From Rhodanobacter sp. MP7CTX1 (lineage in GTDB: Bacteria > Pseudomonadota > Gammaproteobacteria > Xanthomonadales > Rhodanobacteraceae), in contig NZ_JACHCN010000003.1 of the NCBI RefSeq assembly GCF_014205795.1, positions 35,198-99,197 on the forward strand: 64,000 nt of DNA, in the 5' to 3' direction. Position 1 is the first letter of the stretch; each line of letters begins with the position of its first letter. The notes beneath the pieces were generated by a model, which saw only the letters and a program-made list of their open reading frames with translations, had not been told where the DNA came from and searched no databases. The position numbers and the translations under genes were made by a program. Below, piece after piece: positions 25,635 to 34,543 of the stretch.

Positions 25635-26444
25635 ATGCGCTATCGGGCGCCGTCACGCGAGGCGGTCGAACCGGGCGTGTTCGGCCGGTTGCCGCTGGCG
25701 GCATGGCGCGAGTACAGCGCGCTGCTTGAGGGCACGCCATGGCCATCCATCGCCGCGCTGAATGAGCGCCTGCCCGCCGATGCGGGCACGCGCTTCCTGG
25801 CGCAGACACCGACCTTGCTCGCCGATGGTCTGCACTACGAACAGCGCATTGCCGAGCACGGCGATATCGCCACCCGCGAAGGCAACTGGCATGACTTGCT
25901 CAATGCGTTGGTCTGGTTGCGTTATCCGGCACTCAAGCAGGCCCTGAACCAGCGCCAGATGGCCGAGATTGCCCGCATGGGGCCGAAGCAGCGTTCCCGT
26001 TCGCAATATGCGCTGACCCATTTCGACGAAGCCGGTGTCATCGTCGCGCTGCGCGATCGCGCCCTGCTGGCATTGTGGGATGCGCACGATTGGCATGGCC
26101 TGTTCTGGCGGCACCGGCAGGCGTGGATCGACGGCTCGATCCAGCTGGAAGTGTTCGGCCATGCGCTGCTGGAACTTGCGTTGAGTCCGGACAAGCTGCT
26201 GGTGGGCAAGGCCCTGGTATTCCAGTCGTCTGGTGACCTGGATGCCGGCCAGCTCCGGGCCACTTGCGCCGAGGCGATTGCCAGCGGGCAGCTGCTGCGC
26301 GATCCGCTGGAACTGCGGCCGCTGCCGCTGTCGGGCATTCCGGGCTGGCATCCCGGCAACGGCGACGAGACGTTTCACCGCACCACGGTCTGCTATCAGC
26401 CGCGGCGCGCCGGGCGCGAGTACCCGCCAGCCTACGTTTGCTGA
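25635..26444 (+). CDS. DUF3025 family protein
   Basis: This 269-residue cytosolic protein matches the DUF3025 pattern: ALNERLPADAGTRFLAQ near 42-58, LHYEQRIAEHGDIATREGNWHDLLNALVW near 66-94 (a run of conserved Tyr/Glu/Asn/Trp residues), THFDEAGVIVA near 135 and a C-terminal PLSGIPGWHPGN. ATG 25635 lies 4 bp after the rimO stop, so it is probably co-transcribed; the open frame further upstream lies inside rimO. No catalytic motif is recognised and function is unknown. Confidence 0.85.
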   Translation: MRYRAPSREAVEPGVFGRLPLAAWREYSALLEGTPWPSIAALNERLPADAGTRFLAQTPTLLADGLHYEQRIAEHGDIATREGNWHDLLNALVWLRYPALKQALNQRQMAEIARMGPKQRSRSQYALTHFDEAGVIVALRDRALLALWDAHDWHGLFWRHRQAWIDGSIQLEVFGHALLELALSPDKLLVGKALVFQSSGDLDAGQLRATCAEAIASGQLLRDPLELRPLPLSGIPGWHPGNGDETFHRTTVCYQPRRAGREYPPAYVC

Positions 26445-26504
26445 GCCCATTGCTCCGGCCCGCGATCGCGACTATATACAAGGCGGGAGTGTGTAGGGGA
26501 GAGC

Positions 26505-27551
26505 ATGGCAGTGGACATCGCGACGTCTCGGCTGCGCAGCTGGCATGGCAACCACGGCCTTGCGCGGCTCGTTGCGGGATGGATGACTCTGGGCCTGATC
26601 CTGCTTGCTGGCAGCGCGATGGCGACAGAGGCGGTGTCGCCCATCAGTTTCGGCATCCTGCCGATCGGCAGTGCGGCGGAATCGCTGGAACAGTGGCGGC
26701 CATTGCTGGAGGACCTGCAAAAGCGCCTGGGACGACCGGTGACCACGGTATCGGTAAGCAGCTATGCCGGCCTCTCGAGCGCGATTGGCGCCCAACGGGT
26801 AGATGTCGCTTTTGTCTCCGGCAAGCTTGCGGTCGAGGCGGTGACGCATCAGCACATGCAGGTGTTTGCCCAGTTTCTGCGCAATGACGGCGCCAAGGGC
26901 AATGTCGCCATGCTGGTAGTGCGTGGCGATAGCCTCATCCACACCCTCGCCGACCTGCTGGCGAAACCCGGACATTGGCGCTATGGGCGCAGCGAAAAGC
27001 TCTCGGTAACCGGCTATACGGCGCCTGAGGCAGACGTATTTGCACCGCGCGGGCTCAACTCCGACACGTTTTTTGCCAGCGTGCTGGTAGAGGATCATCA
27101 AAGCACTCTGCTGGCTGTGGTCAATCGCGAAGTGGACGTGGCAACCAGCAACAATCCGGACATGGATCTGTTTCGACGTCACTTTCCGGATGAAGCGTCC
27201 CAGCTTCGGGTGATCTGGCGTTCACCACTGATTCCCTCCGGAGTGCTGGTAGTGCGCGAAGGCTTGAGCGCGTCAGTGCGCCAGCAGTTGACTGGTTTCA
27301 TCCTCGCCTACGGCAAGGCACCCGGCGAGGCTGGGGTGCGCGAGCGCGCCGCGCTGGCGCGCATCCCGGACCTGGGTGGGTTTACGCCGCAGAACGACCA
27401 GGCGTTGCAACCGTTCGTCGATATGCAATACGCGCTGCTGCGGCAGCAGGCCCAACATGGCCAATGGGTCAGCCAGCAAGCAAGGCAGGCGCGACTGACG
27501 CAAATAGATCAGGACTACCAGCGCGATTCGCAGGCGTTATTGCCGCATTAG
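26505..27551 (+). CDS. PhnD-like periplasmic binding protein (orphan)
   Basis: This 348-residue protein has a long signal segment (hydrophobic LVAGWMTLGLILLAGSAMA, cleavage near residue 41) and the phosphate/phosphonate-binding fold: ISFGILPIGSAAESLEQWRPL, RVDVAFVSGKLAVEA near 98-112, a serine-rich ligand turn, LNSDTFFASVL near 185-195, NREVDVATSNNPDMD near 206-220 and SPLIPSGVLVVRE. GGGGAGAG precedes the ATG. No ABC permease or ATPase gene is next to it, so it is either an orphan binding protein or a sensory partner. The ligand is not determinable. Confidence 0.85.
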   Translation: MAVDIATSRLRSWHGNHGLARLVAGWMTLGLILLAGSAMATEAVSPISFGILPIGSAAESLEQWRPLLEDLQKRLGRPVTTVSVSSYAGLSSAIGAQRVDVAFVSGKLAVEAVTHQHMQVFAQFLRNDGAKGNVAMLVVRGDSLIHTLADLLAKPGHWRYGRSEKLSVTGYTAPEADVFAPRGLNSDTFFASVLVEDHQSTLLAVVNREVDVATSNNPDMDLFRRHFPDEASQLRVIWRSPLIPSGVLVVREGLSASVRQQLTGFILAYGKAPGEAGVRERAALARIPDLGGFTPQNDQALQPFVDMQYALLRQQAQHGQWVSQQARQARLTQIDQDYQRDSQALLPH

Positions 27552-27658
27552 GAAGACTCGATGATCCGCCCTTTGCCCGTCAGTCCTGCGTGACCAGCCC
27601 TTTGGCTGTTGAGAGCCGCGGGGATGACCTGCTGCCTGCGTTAATGCCTATCCAGCTC

Positions 27659-27670
27659 ATGTAATTACAT
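27659..27670. promoter_or_regulatory. Perfect 12-bp palindrome upstream of an exported-protein gene
   Basis: ATGTAATTACAT is a perfect palindrome in the 246-bp AT-richer spacer before the gene at 27798, followed by a second inverted pair GTGCA / TGCAC at about 27674-27693. Together they look like regulator-binding sites, but no regulator gene is adjacent. Confidence 0.35.
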
Positions 27671-27797
27671 TAAGTGCAATAGACATACTGCACAGTTTTG
27701 GATATGCGCGCATAATCCTTGGCCTTCGCATTCGGCGAAGAGGGGAAACAACGACGCATCCAAACACTGCAGAGCGACAGCTCTGAGGGAGATTCTC

Positions 27798-28574
27798 ATG
27801 AAGAGCATGAAACCTTGTTTGGCGTTGGCGGTTGCACTGTTATGCAGCGCCGGCGCCAAAGCAGCAGAAATGGACAAAGCGAATGTCATCCGGGCCTTTA
27901 CCGACACGGTGGCGCCAGCGGATCAGGAAGCCTATGAGGCCGGCGTTAAAAGCTATAACCAGTGCCTGAGTCAGCATGGTTCCAAATACGCATGGATTGC
28001 GCTGGTGCATGAAACCGGGGATACGTATCAGTACTCGTATGTTTCAGCACCCGTTTCGTGGGCAACGTTCGATACGATGCGTACGGTAAACAAGGCGTGT
28101 GACCAAACGTGGCGCACGGCTGCGAACCCGCATCTGAAAGGCGAGACGAGTGCATTCATGGTGCAGAGGCCCGATCTCAGTCACATGTCCAATGACATGA
28201 CGCTGACATCTCCGCTCCTGGAGGTCAGATTCTTCAAGCTCAAGCAAGGCCACGAGGCGTCCGAGGCGTTCACGAATGTGGCCAAGCAAATTGCAGCGGC
28301 TGCCGAGAAAACCCATTGGTCTGCGCACTATATGTTTGGGGAAGTGCAGGATAGTGGTGAAGATGCGCCGGATTTCATTCTGTTGATTCCCGCGAAGAAC
28401 TGGGCGGACCTCGGCGCGGATCCCAATCCGCCAGTATGGAAGATGGTCGAAAACGCCTATGGCAAACCCACTGCCGATTCGTTGCGCAAGTCACTCAATG
28501 ATTCCATTCAGAGTGACTCGTCGCATGTCGACAGTTACAGTGCCGACCTGACTTATATGCCGGCCCACAAGTGA
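27798..28574 (+). CDS. Exported protein of unknown function
   Basis: This 258-residue protein has a clear signal peptide (MKSMKPCLALAVALLCSAGA, cleavage near AKA-AEM). The mature part has two Cys (near 53 and 95) that may form a disulfide, a DTYQYSYVSAPVSWATFD strand-rich region, a helix LKQGHEASEAFTNVAKQIAA near 150-170 and HWSAHYMFGEVQDSGED near 174-190. The second half resembles a ferredoxin-like/ABM-type repeat by eye, but I cannot name a family. GAGGGAGA precedes the start and a strong terminator follows, so it is a single-gene unit. Confidence 0.82.
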   Translation: MKSMKPCLALAVALLCSAGAKAAEMDKANVIRAFTDTVAPADQEAYEAGVKSYNQCLSQHGSKYAWIALVHETGDTYQYSYVSAPVSWATFDTMRTVNKACDQTWRTAANPHLKGETSAFMVQRPDLSHMSNDMTLTSPLLEVRFFKLKQGHEASEAFTNVAKQIAAAAEKTHWSAHYMFGEVQDSGEDAPDFILLIPAKNWADLGADPNPPVWKMVENAYGKPTADSLRKSLNDSIQSDSSHVDSYSADLTYMPAHK

Positions 28575-28606
28575 TCCATCTCGATTGACCCATCACGATT
28601 GACCCG

Positions 28607-28634
28607 GACGGCCCTTCCTGAGGGCCGTCTTTTA
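28607..28634 (+). terminator. Rho-independent terminator
   Basis: Nine-base-pair perfect stem GACGGCCCT / AGGGCCGTC with a 5-base loop, followed by TTTTATT, 33 bp after the stop of the exported-protein gene. Confidence 0.92.
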
Positions 28635-28803
28635 TTCCGCGGTGTAGCGGGCTCTCGTCGAACGGCGTCGCGCCGATGGTATTGGCGAGGCGGGCTGCCT
28701 GCGCGAATTTGCCTTTGTCGCTCCACTTCACCCTCGCCTAACGTTTCCGAGTGGCGATTCCAGTAGGCTCACCCATCCCTAATTTTTGTGTCGAGGAATG
28801 ACG

Positions 28804-29328
28804 ATGAAGATGCCGTCCCACCGTGCCGGATTGTTCGGTTTCATGCATCAACTGCCAAAGAGCTTGCTCGCACTCGTGTTGTTGCTGGTGCCACTGTGGG
28901 CGCAGGCGCAAGGCATGGCTGCGCTGCCGGTCGCCGATCAGGAGGCCATCCACAATTACAACCTCAACGACGATGTGTTCAACCGTCTGATTGCTGCGAC
29001 CAAGGAAGCGCGCGTGGAGGGAATCAAGCCGCAGGAGCAGCCCGCCGATCCGTCCAAGGTGCACACTCTCGATGACCTGGCGCTACAGGCGGTCAGCGGT
29101 GATCCGCGTATTTCTCCACTGATCAAGCGCTATGGGTTCACTCCGCGCGAATTCCTGCTGGCGAATATCGCCCTGATGAACGCGGCGATGGTGGAGCAGT
29201 CCAAGGCCCAGCCGGAGCTGGCCAGCCAAATCGATCAGACCAAGGTGAATCAGGCCAACGTCACCTTCATTGAAGCGCACCAGGCCCAGATCCAGGCGCT
29301 GATGCAGAGTGGCGCTCCGCAGCACTAA
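28804..29328 (+). CDS. Exported alpha-helical protein of unknown function
   Basis: This 174-residue protein has a signal peptide (hydrophobic SLLALVLLLVPLWAQA, cleavage near residue 38). The mature part is mainly helical, with VADQEAIHNYNLNDDVFNRL, IKRYGFTPREFLLANIALM near 115-133 and a Gln-rich C-terminal helix (AHQAQIQALMQ). ATG 28804 is 7 bp after GAGG; ATG 28798 is too close to that site. I recognise no family; similar small exported helical proteins occur in the Xanthomonadales. It is convergent with greB. Confidence 0.8.
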   Translation: MKMPSHRAGLFGFMHQLPKSLLALVLLLVPLWAQAQGMAALPVADQEAIHNYNLNDDVFNRLIAATKEARVEGIKPQEQPADPSKVHTLDDLALQAVSGDPRISPLIKRYGFTPREFLLANIALMNAAMVEQSKAQPELASQIDQTKVNQANVTFIEAHQAQIQALMQSGAPQH

Positions 29329-29339
29329 GTAGACGTCAC

Positions 29340-29368
29340 TACGCCGACTCCTGTCAGGGGTCGGCGTA
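29340..29368. terminator. Shared hairpin between convergent genes, overlapping the greB stop
   Basis: Nine-base-pair stem TACGCCGAC / GTCGGCGTA around an 11-base loop that contains the greB stop codon. It lies 12 bp after the opposing exported-protein stop and has no strong T-run either way, so it is a weak bidirectional terminator at best. Confidence 0.5.
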
Positions 29369-29860
29369 AATCACGTCGATGATGACGAAGGTAGTGCGGC
29401 CGCTCGGCAGTTCGACATTGAATTCGTCGTCGGCGCGTTTCTTCAGCGCGGCTCGCGCCAGTGGCGAGTCGATGCTGATCCAGCCGAGTTTCGCGTCGGT
29501 CTCGTCGGGACCGACGATGCGGTAGTGCAGGATCTCACCGCTGTCCGCATTCTCCAGTTCGATGCGGGCGCCGAAGAACACCAGCCGGCGATCGCTCGGC
29601 GCGCCTTCGGCCACCTTCAGGTCCGGGATGCGCTTGCTGAGATAGCGCGCGCGACGATCGATTTCACCGAGCTGCTTCTTGCGATAGATGTACTCGGCAT
29701 TTTCCGAGCGATCGCCCTCGGCGGCGGCCGCGGCGAGTGCCTTCACCACTTCCGGTCGCAAGGTGTGCCAGAGGTGATCGAGCTCGGCCTTGAGTCGTTC
29801 GAATCCCTCACGAGTGATGATCGCGGTGGAACTGGGCGAGGGCGCGCGCCAGCGACTCAT
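29354..29860 (-). CDS. greB: Transcription elongation factor GreB
   Basis: This 168-residue factor rescues backtracked RNA polymerase by stimulating transcript cleavage. The N-terminal coiled coil begins [18 protein letters not shown] and has acidic tip residues near [19 protein letters not shown]; the C-terminal FKBP-like domain has [15 protein letters not shown] and [25 protein letters not shown]. The [15 protein letters not shown] stretch points to GreB rather than GreA. ATG 29860 overlaps the preceding gene's stop by 4 bp, so it follows that membrane-protein gene in one transcript. Confidence 0.95.
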   Translation of the reverse strand: MSRWRAPSPSSTAIITREGFERLKAELDHLWHTLRPEVVKALAAAAAEGDRSENAEYIYRKKQLGEIDRRARYLSKRIPDLKVAEGAPSDRRLVFFGARIELENADSGEILHYRIVGPDETDAKLGWISIDSPLARAALKKRADDEFNVELPSGRTTFVIIDVIYADP

Positions 29861-31101
29861 GCGGGCTTTGCCAATCGTTGTTGTTGAATGGTGATCTCGG
29901 TATGCAGTGGATGATCGGGCCATGCCGTGGCCAATTGCCCCAGCAAGGTCGCCGCTTCAGCATGCTGTTCGGGTTGTTCGCTCAATAGTCGTGCAGCCAG
30001 CAGACCGCAATGCGGAGCCTGCATGTCCCTCGGCCAGTGTGCGAGATAGCCAAGACAGAGTTTCAGTGCAATCCGCCGCATGCCGAGCCGCGCGGCAAGA
30101 TCGGCTAGTTCGCCGCAAGTGCGCGGGTCGTCGGGAATGAATTCGGCATCGATACCGCAACACTCCTGCAGTACGCCCAGCGCACGGCGCGATTCGCCCT
30201 GCGCGATCAATGCGGCCATCCAGATCTGTCCGTGGACCAACAGGGCGTCCTTGAGACCCTGCTGCTGCAGCAGTCGACGATAAGCCACGTGCAGCGCCGC
30301 TGGTGCGGCACTGTCGCGCAGGCGTGGCACCAGCAAATCGAGTGCGTCGCGGGGCTGCTCGGGCGCTAGGGCGGCCACTTCATCGAGCAGGTTCTGGTCG
30401 GCGTCCTGGTGGATTTCCCGGGCCAGCTTGTGCGCCTGCGGCTGCAAGCCGAAGTGCTCGTGACGCTGGTGGATCAGCCGACCCATCAGATGAAAGTTGA
30501 AGAGGGTGGCGTAGTTGGCGGCCAGGTAGAACAGCGGCAACGAAATCACCCGAGGCAAGCTGGACTCAAATGCCACCTGGGCAACTCCGACCACCAACGC
30601 GATCAGCAGCTGCACCCCGATCAACAACAGGTAGGGCATACCAAAGCGGGCAATCACGCGCACCCAGGTCAGCGGATTCAACGCGTGCCCCACGCCGCCA
30701 TCGAGTGCCAGTGACATGGCGATCGCCGGCAGGCTGACCACCATCAGCAAGGTGACGATCCAGGTGCCGCCGCCGAAGCTCAGTTTCACCAGCAAGGTCA
30801 GTACGGTTGACCACAGCAGGATCGCCACCAGCGCCCAGCCGCCACGGCCGGGTTCGGCAAATTCCGGTGGCAGCGCATACCCGTCGGCGGTATGCCGCAA
30901 GCATTCCAGCGCATACAGATAGGTGGCCGCCCAGATCCCCAGCTCGATGAACCAGCCCGCCAGCGGCAGCAGCGACAGGTAGTGCGCCAGGGTGAACGCC
31001 ACCAGGGCCGGCAAGGCGGCGCCGCTCAACGGGTAACGCAGGGCGCCAAGCAGCTGCTGAGACAACGGCAGATCCGTATCGATCAGTTCGATTCTAGACA
31101 T
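29857..31101 (-). CDS. Membrane protein with C-terminal helical-repeat domain
   Basis: This 414-residue protein has an N-terminal half with about six membrane segments (roughly residues 25-230; e.g. [55 protein letters not shown]) that resembles DUF4013-type integral proteins. After about residue 245 the protein is soluble and helical, with TPR-like units such as [20 protein letters not shown] and [19 protein letters not shown] 31101 is chosen because the upstream frame lacks family-like sequence. It is translationally coupled to greB. Function unknown. Confidence 0.75.
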   Translation of the reverse strand: MSRIELIDTDLPLSQQLLGALRYPLSGAALPALVAFTLAHYLSLLPLAGWFIELGIWAATYLYALECLRHTADGYALPPEFAEPGRGGWALVAILLWSTVLTLLVKLSFGGGTWIVTLLMVVSLPAIAMSLALDGGVGHALNPLTWVRVIARFGMPYLLLIGVQLLIALVVGVAQVAFESSLPRVISLPLFYLAANYATLFNFHLMGRLIHQRHEHFGLQPQAHKLAREIHQDADQNLLDEVAALAPEQPRDALDLLVPRLRDSAAPAALHVAYRRLLQQQGLKDALLVHGQIWMAALIAQGESRRALGVLQECCGIDAEFIPDDPRTCGELADLAARLGMRRIALKLCLGYLAHWPRDMQAPHCGLLAARLLSEQPEQHAEAATLLGQLATAWPDHPLHTEITIQQQRLAKPA

Positions 31102-31327
31102 GGGTGGGCAATGCCCGTTCGGCGCTAGTGAAAGGAGCAGCATGATGCATGCGACGTCGTGTCTCCCGGCCAATCAGGATCTCAATCATGGCGTTCCATC
31201 CGTGGGTGATCGGTTGATTGGTGATCAGTCGATTGTAGCGAGGACAGTCTGCTGGCATGTTGTTGCGTAGAAGCGGGCAGGCGTTGAGTCAGAGCGCCGC
31301 GCCGGCTATGGTGAACGTTTTCCGCGG

Positions 31328-32818
31328 ATGAAGCCTGTGATGTTGTTGCGTTCCGTTGTCCGCCCCTTGCGCCTGGCGCCGCTCGCCGTGGCGTTGGGCA
31401 TGCTCGCCGCCTGCGCCAGCAGCGCCGCAATCAAACCATCGCCTCAGGTCAACGCGCTTTATGGCCAGCTCGACCTGGCCAGTCAGGGTTACGAAACCGC
31501 CCTGCAGCAGTCGCGCGAGGGCAATCTGCAGGCCTCACAGCTCACGCTGACCCAGTCGCTCGATCGTCTTAAGCAGGCTGCAGCGCAATGTGGCAACACG
31601 CCAGGTTGCGACCCGCAGCGGTTCTTCTCGGTGTTTGATCATCTGCTGCGATTGAAGGACGGCGATTTCGGCGGTGCCCAGGATCTGGACAGCGATATCG
31701 ATTCTTCGCAGGCTGCGCTACCCACTGGCAAGACCGGTGCCGCCAGCCTGCCGGAGGCGCAACGCAGTGTGACCTTGCTGCATGGGCAGAAGCTGTCCGA
31801 ACTGATCGCCATGAATGGTCCGGTGAAGGCTGCGCTGGAAATGTGGCTGACCCAGTGGCGACCGCAGCTGATGGACGCCTACGTCAACTATCAGTACCTG
31901 CGTTACCAGATGTGGCCGGCATACCAGAAGGCCGATCTCCCCGAGGCTTTGCTGTTCGGCATGATGGCGAAGGAATCAGGCGGCAAGGTGCATGCCGTGT
32001 CGCGCTCGGGCGCTGCCGGGCCGTTGCAGTTCATGTATGCCACCGGACTGCGCTTTGGGCTGAACACCGACGACGGCTTCGACATGCGCTTTGACCCGGC
32101 CGAGTCGGCGCGTGCCAATGCCGACTACATCAATGAACAGCTGGGGGTGTTCAACAACAACCTCGAGCTGACCATTGCCGCCTACAACGGCGGCGAAGGC
32201 CAGATGCGTCGCCTGGTCGGGGACGACACCTCGGTCAGCTTCTACGATCCGCGTATCTACAACCAGTTGTCGCAGGAAACCCGGGATTACGTGCCCTCCG
32301 TGCTGGCAGCGGCATGGTTGTTCCTGCATCCGGAAAGCTACAACCTGAGATTTCCGAAGATGGATGGCGTCCCGGGCCTGGTCACGCTGAAGCGGTCTGC
32401 TTCGCTGTCCGAGCTCACCGTGTGCCTGGGGTCCGCTGGCGGAATGACCGACGGCTGGTTCCGCACCTTGCGTAACCTCAATCCGCGGCTCGATCCGCAG
32501 GTGGAGCAGCCGATGGGTACCCGACTGCAGCTGCCCAAGCAGTTGGAACAGGCGTATGCGTCGCGCTGTGTGGATGGTCCGTGGCCGATTCTTGCCAACG
32601 ATCTGCATACCGCGGCGGTACCGGTCGTGGCCCCTGCGCCAGCACGCACACCCGCTCCGCGGGCAGAGCGCAGCTACAAGGTTCGTCGCGGCGACACGCT
32701 GGAAAGCATCGTGCGCAAGCTGCATTGCTCAAGTGTGCAGGAAGTGGCGGACATGAACGGCCTCAAGCGTCAGCACATCAGCGTCGGACAGACACTGAAG
32801 CTGCCCGTCTGCCAATAG
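31328..32818 (+). CDS. mltD: Membrane-bound lytic murein transglycosylase D
   Basis: This 496-residue lipoprotein cleaves peptidoglycan. The signal ends in the lipobox LAAC (Cys29). The SLT domain near 200-345 has the catalytic Glu in MMAKESGGKVHAVSRSGAAG, the GPLQFMYATGLRFGL core and IAAYNGGEGQMRR. One C-terminal LysM domain (about 448-495) begins YKVRRGDTLESI and ends GQTLKLPVC. E. coli MltD has two LysM repeats, so this is a one-LysM version. The second start (31340) is possible. Confidence 0.93.
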   Translation: MKPVMLLRSVVRPLRLAPLAVALGMLAACASSAAIKPSPQVNALYGQLDLASQGYETALQQSREGNLQASQLTLTQSLDRLKQAAAQCGNTPGCDPQRFFSVFDHLLRLKDGDFGGAQDLDSDIDSSQAALPTGKTGAASLPEAQRSVTLLHGQKLSELIAMNGPVKAALEMWLTQWRPQLMDAYVNYQYLRYQMWPAYQKADLPEALLFGMMAKESGGKVHAVSRSGAAGPLQFMYATGLRFGLNTDDGFDMRFDPAESARANADYINEQLGVFNNNLELTIAAYNGGEGQMRRLVGDDTSVSFYDPRIYNQLSQETRDYVPSVLAAAWLFLHPESYNLRFPKMDGVPGLVTLKRSASLSELTVCLGSAGGMTDGWFRTLRNLNPRLDPQVEQPMGTRLQLPKQLEQAYASRCVDGPWPILANDLHTAAVPVVAPAPARTPAPRAERSYKVRRGDTLESIVRKLHCSSVQEVADMNGLKRQHISVGQTLKLPVCQ

Positions 32819-32846
32819 CCAGCCAGCCAACCGGAAGCGACCAGCC

Positions 32847-33290
32847 TCAGGCGACTGCGCTGGTCTGCATCCAGCTTTCGACGGTCTTGGCGTTGCTGTT
32901 GCCGTGGATTTCTTTCAATTCGCGCAGCAGCTGCATCAATTGACGGTGCTGCGGCTGCAGGCTGGCATGCGGGGAGTTTTTCGTCTCGTGATAAGCCACT
33001 GCGAGCCAAAGCGCGATCCCGCGCAGCGCCACTTCCGCGTTGTCCGAACGGGCCCGTTCGTAGCCGGCCTCGGTGCCTTGGCCCCAGGGCAGGTAACGCG
33101 CTTCCGGAGCGGTGCCATACAAGTGGGGGAAGTCGCTACGCGAGGCCTGGCCGATTTCGCGCAGGGTCAGTGCGCTCAGACGGGCGCGGGTGCGCTTGGG
33201 CAGTGCCCGGATGCTGCGCTCGATCTCGCGGAACTGCCGCCCAAGCTGACGGGCGCGCATCATGGCGATGAATGGAGTGAATAGTTGCAT
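32847..33290 (-). CDS. Conserved-looking protein of unknown function
   Basis: This 147-residue protein is basic and helical, with a RARQLGRQFREIERSIRAL region near 12-30, ASRSDFPHLYG near 49-59, RGIALWLAVAYHETK near 88-102 and a C-terminal HRQLMQLLRELKEIHG helix. There is no signal peptide or recognised domain. It is convergent with mltD and lies 138 bp after the psd start region's downstream end on the same strand as psd. Codon usage looks like the rest of the core genome, so it is probably real. Confidence 0.65.
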   Translation of the reverse strand: MQLFTPFIAMMRARQLGRQFREIERSIRALPKRTRARLSALTLREIGQASRSDFPHLYGTAPEARYLPWGQGTEAGYERARSDNAEVALRGIALWLAVAYHETKNSPHASLQPQHRQLMQLLRELKEIHGNSNAKTVESWMQTSAVA

Positions 33291-33428
33291 CGGTTTCCCC
33301 GGGCGCTGGAATCAGGCGGTACTAGACACGTAGCGAAGACACGAGCGTAGCGAAGCCAGCACGGCGATTGCGCCTAAAGCGTCACAAAATGACGCTCTGC
33401 GTCAGCCCATGCGTTGCCGAGAGCGGGG

Positions 33429-34268
33429 TCAGCGGTGACCGAGTCGCTGCCCGACTTGCACCGCCTGCTGCGGTTGCAGGGCGTCCAGCGTGGCCATGCC
33501 TTCGGGCAGCAACAGGATCACGGTCGAGCCCATGTTGAAACGCGCCATTTCCGCGAAGCGTCCCAACGTGATGTTCTGGCCTTCAAACGATTTGCGCCGG
33601 ATCGCCGAGGCATACGGCGGAATCACCAGACCGTCCCACACGGTGGCCACCGACGAGACCAGGATCGCGCCGACCATCACGACCACGAACGGCCCGTGCT
33701 CGCCCTCGAAGTGGCAGACCAGCCGCTCGTTGCGAGCGAACAGCCGCGGGATCGCCTCGACCGCGAACGGCGCCACGCTGAAGATTCGGCCGGGCACGTG
33801 CACGGTTTCCTTCAGCCGCCCAGCCAGCGGCATATGCACGCGATGGTAATCACGCGGCGACAGATACACGGTGACGAAGCTGCCATTTCGGTACGGCGCA
33901 GCGGCCGCCTCATCACCACCGAGCAGTTCGGTCGCTGTGTATTGCTGCCCCTTGGCCTGAAAGATCCGGCCGTCGACGATCGGACCCGCCTGGCTGATGC
34001 GCCCATCGGCCGGACTCAGCAGGGACGCAGGGTCACCATCTGCACGGCGGGCATCGGCGCGCAGTTTGCGCGTGAAAAACGCATTGAAGTGTTGATAGGC
34101 CATTGCATCGGGCTGCGCCGCCTCGGCCATGTTGACCTGGTAGTTGCGCACGATGGTGCCGATCAACCAGTTCTTCCACGGCGCGAATGTCCAGCGAGTA
34201 GCCCAGTAAACCACTCGCGACAGGGCGCGGTGGGGCAATAGATATTGCAGCAATACGTTGAATGTCAT
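33429..34268 (-). CDS. psd: Phosphatidylserine decarboxylase proenzyme
   Basis: This 279-residue enzyme makes phosphatidylethanolamine at the inner membrane. Family features are FNAFFTRKLR near 62-71, SPADGRISQAG near 85-95, the DYHRVHMPLAG histidine region near 143-153 and the C-terminal self-cleavage motif, here MGST near 246-249 (usually LGST), whose Ser becomes the pyruvoyl group. Length is normal for the proteobacterial type. Start at ATG 34268 matches the family's N-terminus. Confidence 0.97.
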   Translation of the reverse strand: MTFNVLLQYLLPHRALSRVVYWATRWTFAPWKNWLIGTIVRNYQVNMAEAAQPDAMAYQHFNAFFTRKLRADARRADGDPASLLSPADGRISQAGPIVDGRIFQAKGQQYTATELLGGDEAAAAPYRNGSFVTVYLSPRDYHRVHMPLAGRLKETVHVPGRIFSVAPFAVEAIPRLFARNERLVCHFEGEHGPFVVVMVGAILVSSVATVWDGLVIPPYASAIRRKSFEGQNITLGRFAEMARFNMGSTVILLLPEGMATLDALQPQQAVQVGQRLGHR

Positions 34269-34513
34269 CCGCCCAGTATGAATGAAGTGCGGACTAATTT
34301 CGCCAGATGAGGGCTACTGGGGAGGACAAGCCGAGCCATACGGGCTGACCGTAGAGGCGGTGCTGGTTGCATTCGGCAGAGCAGCCCCCTCGCCGCGCTG
34401 TTCAGGCATGGCGCTGGAAGTGACGGTCGATAACACTCATCGGCATCGCATCGCCATCGCCAAACAGACGTGGAAATCCGGGGTGTCGTCTTCGCAGTAG
34501 TCATGGATGAAGA

Positions 34514-34537
34514 CGGCGAAGCCAGGAGGCTTCGCCG
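34514..34537 (-). terminator. Hairpin after the VCBS-repeat gene
   Basis: Ten-base-pair perfect stem CGGCGAAGCC / GGCTTCGCCG with a 4-base loop, 6 bp beyond the stop at 34544 on the minus strand. The T-run is poor (GTCTTCATCC), so efficiency is uncertain. Confidence 0.6.
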
Positions 34538-34543
34538 ATCCCC

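Noticed and set aside
23981..25636. 551-residue open frame on the minus strand
   Set aside because: It lies fully antisense to rimO, which has complete family motifs; its His/Gln/Arg-rich content is the usual high-GC shadow.
34269..34543. Small genes between psd and the VCBS-repeat gene
   Set aside because: Short frames on both strands lack ribosome sites and family-like sequence; only a hairpin is supported.
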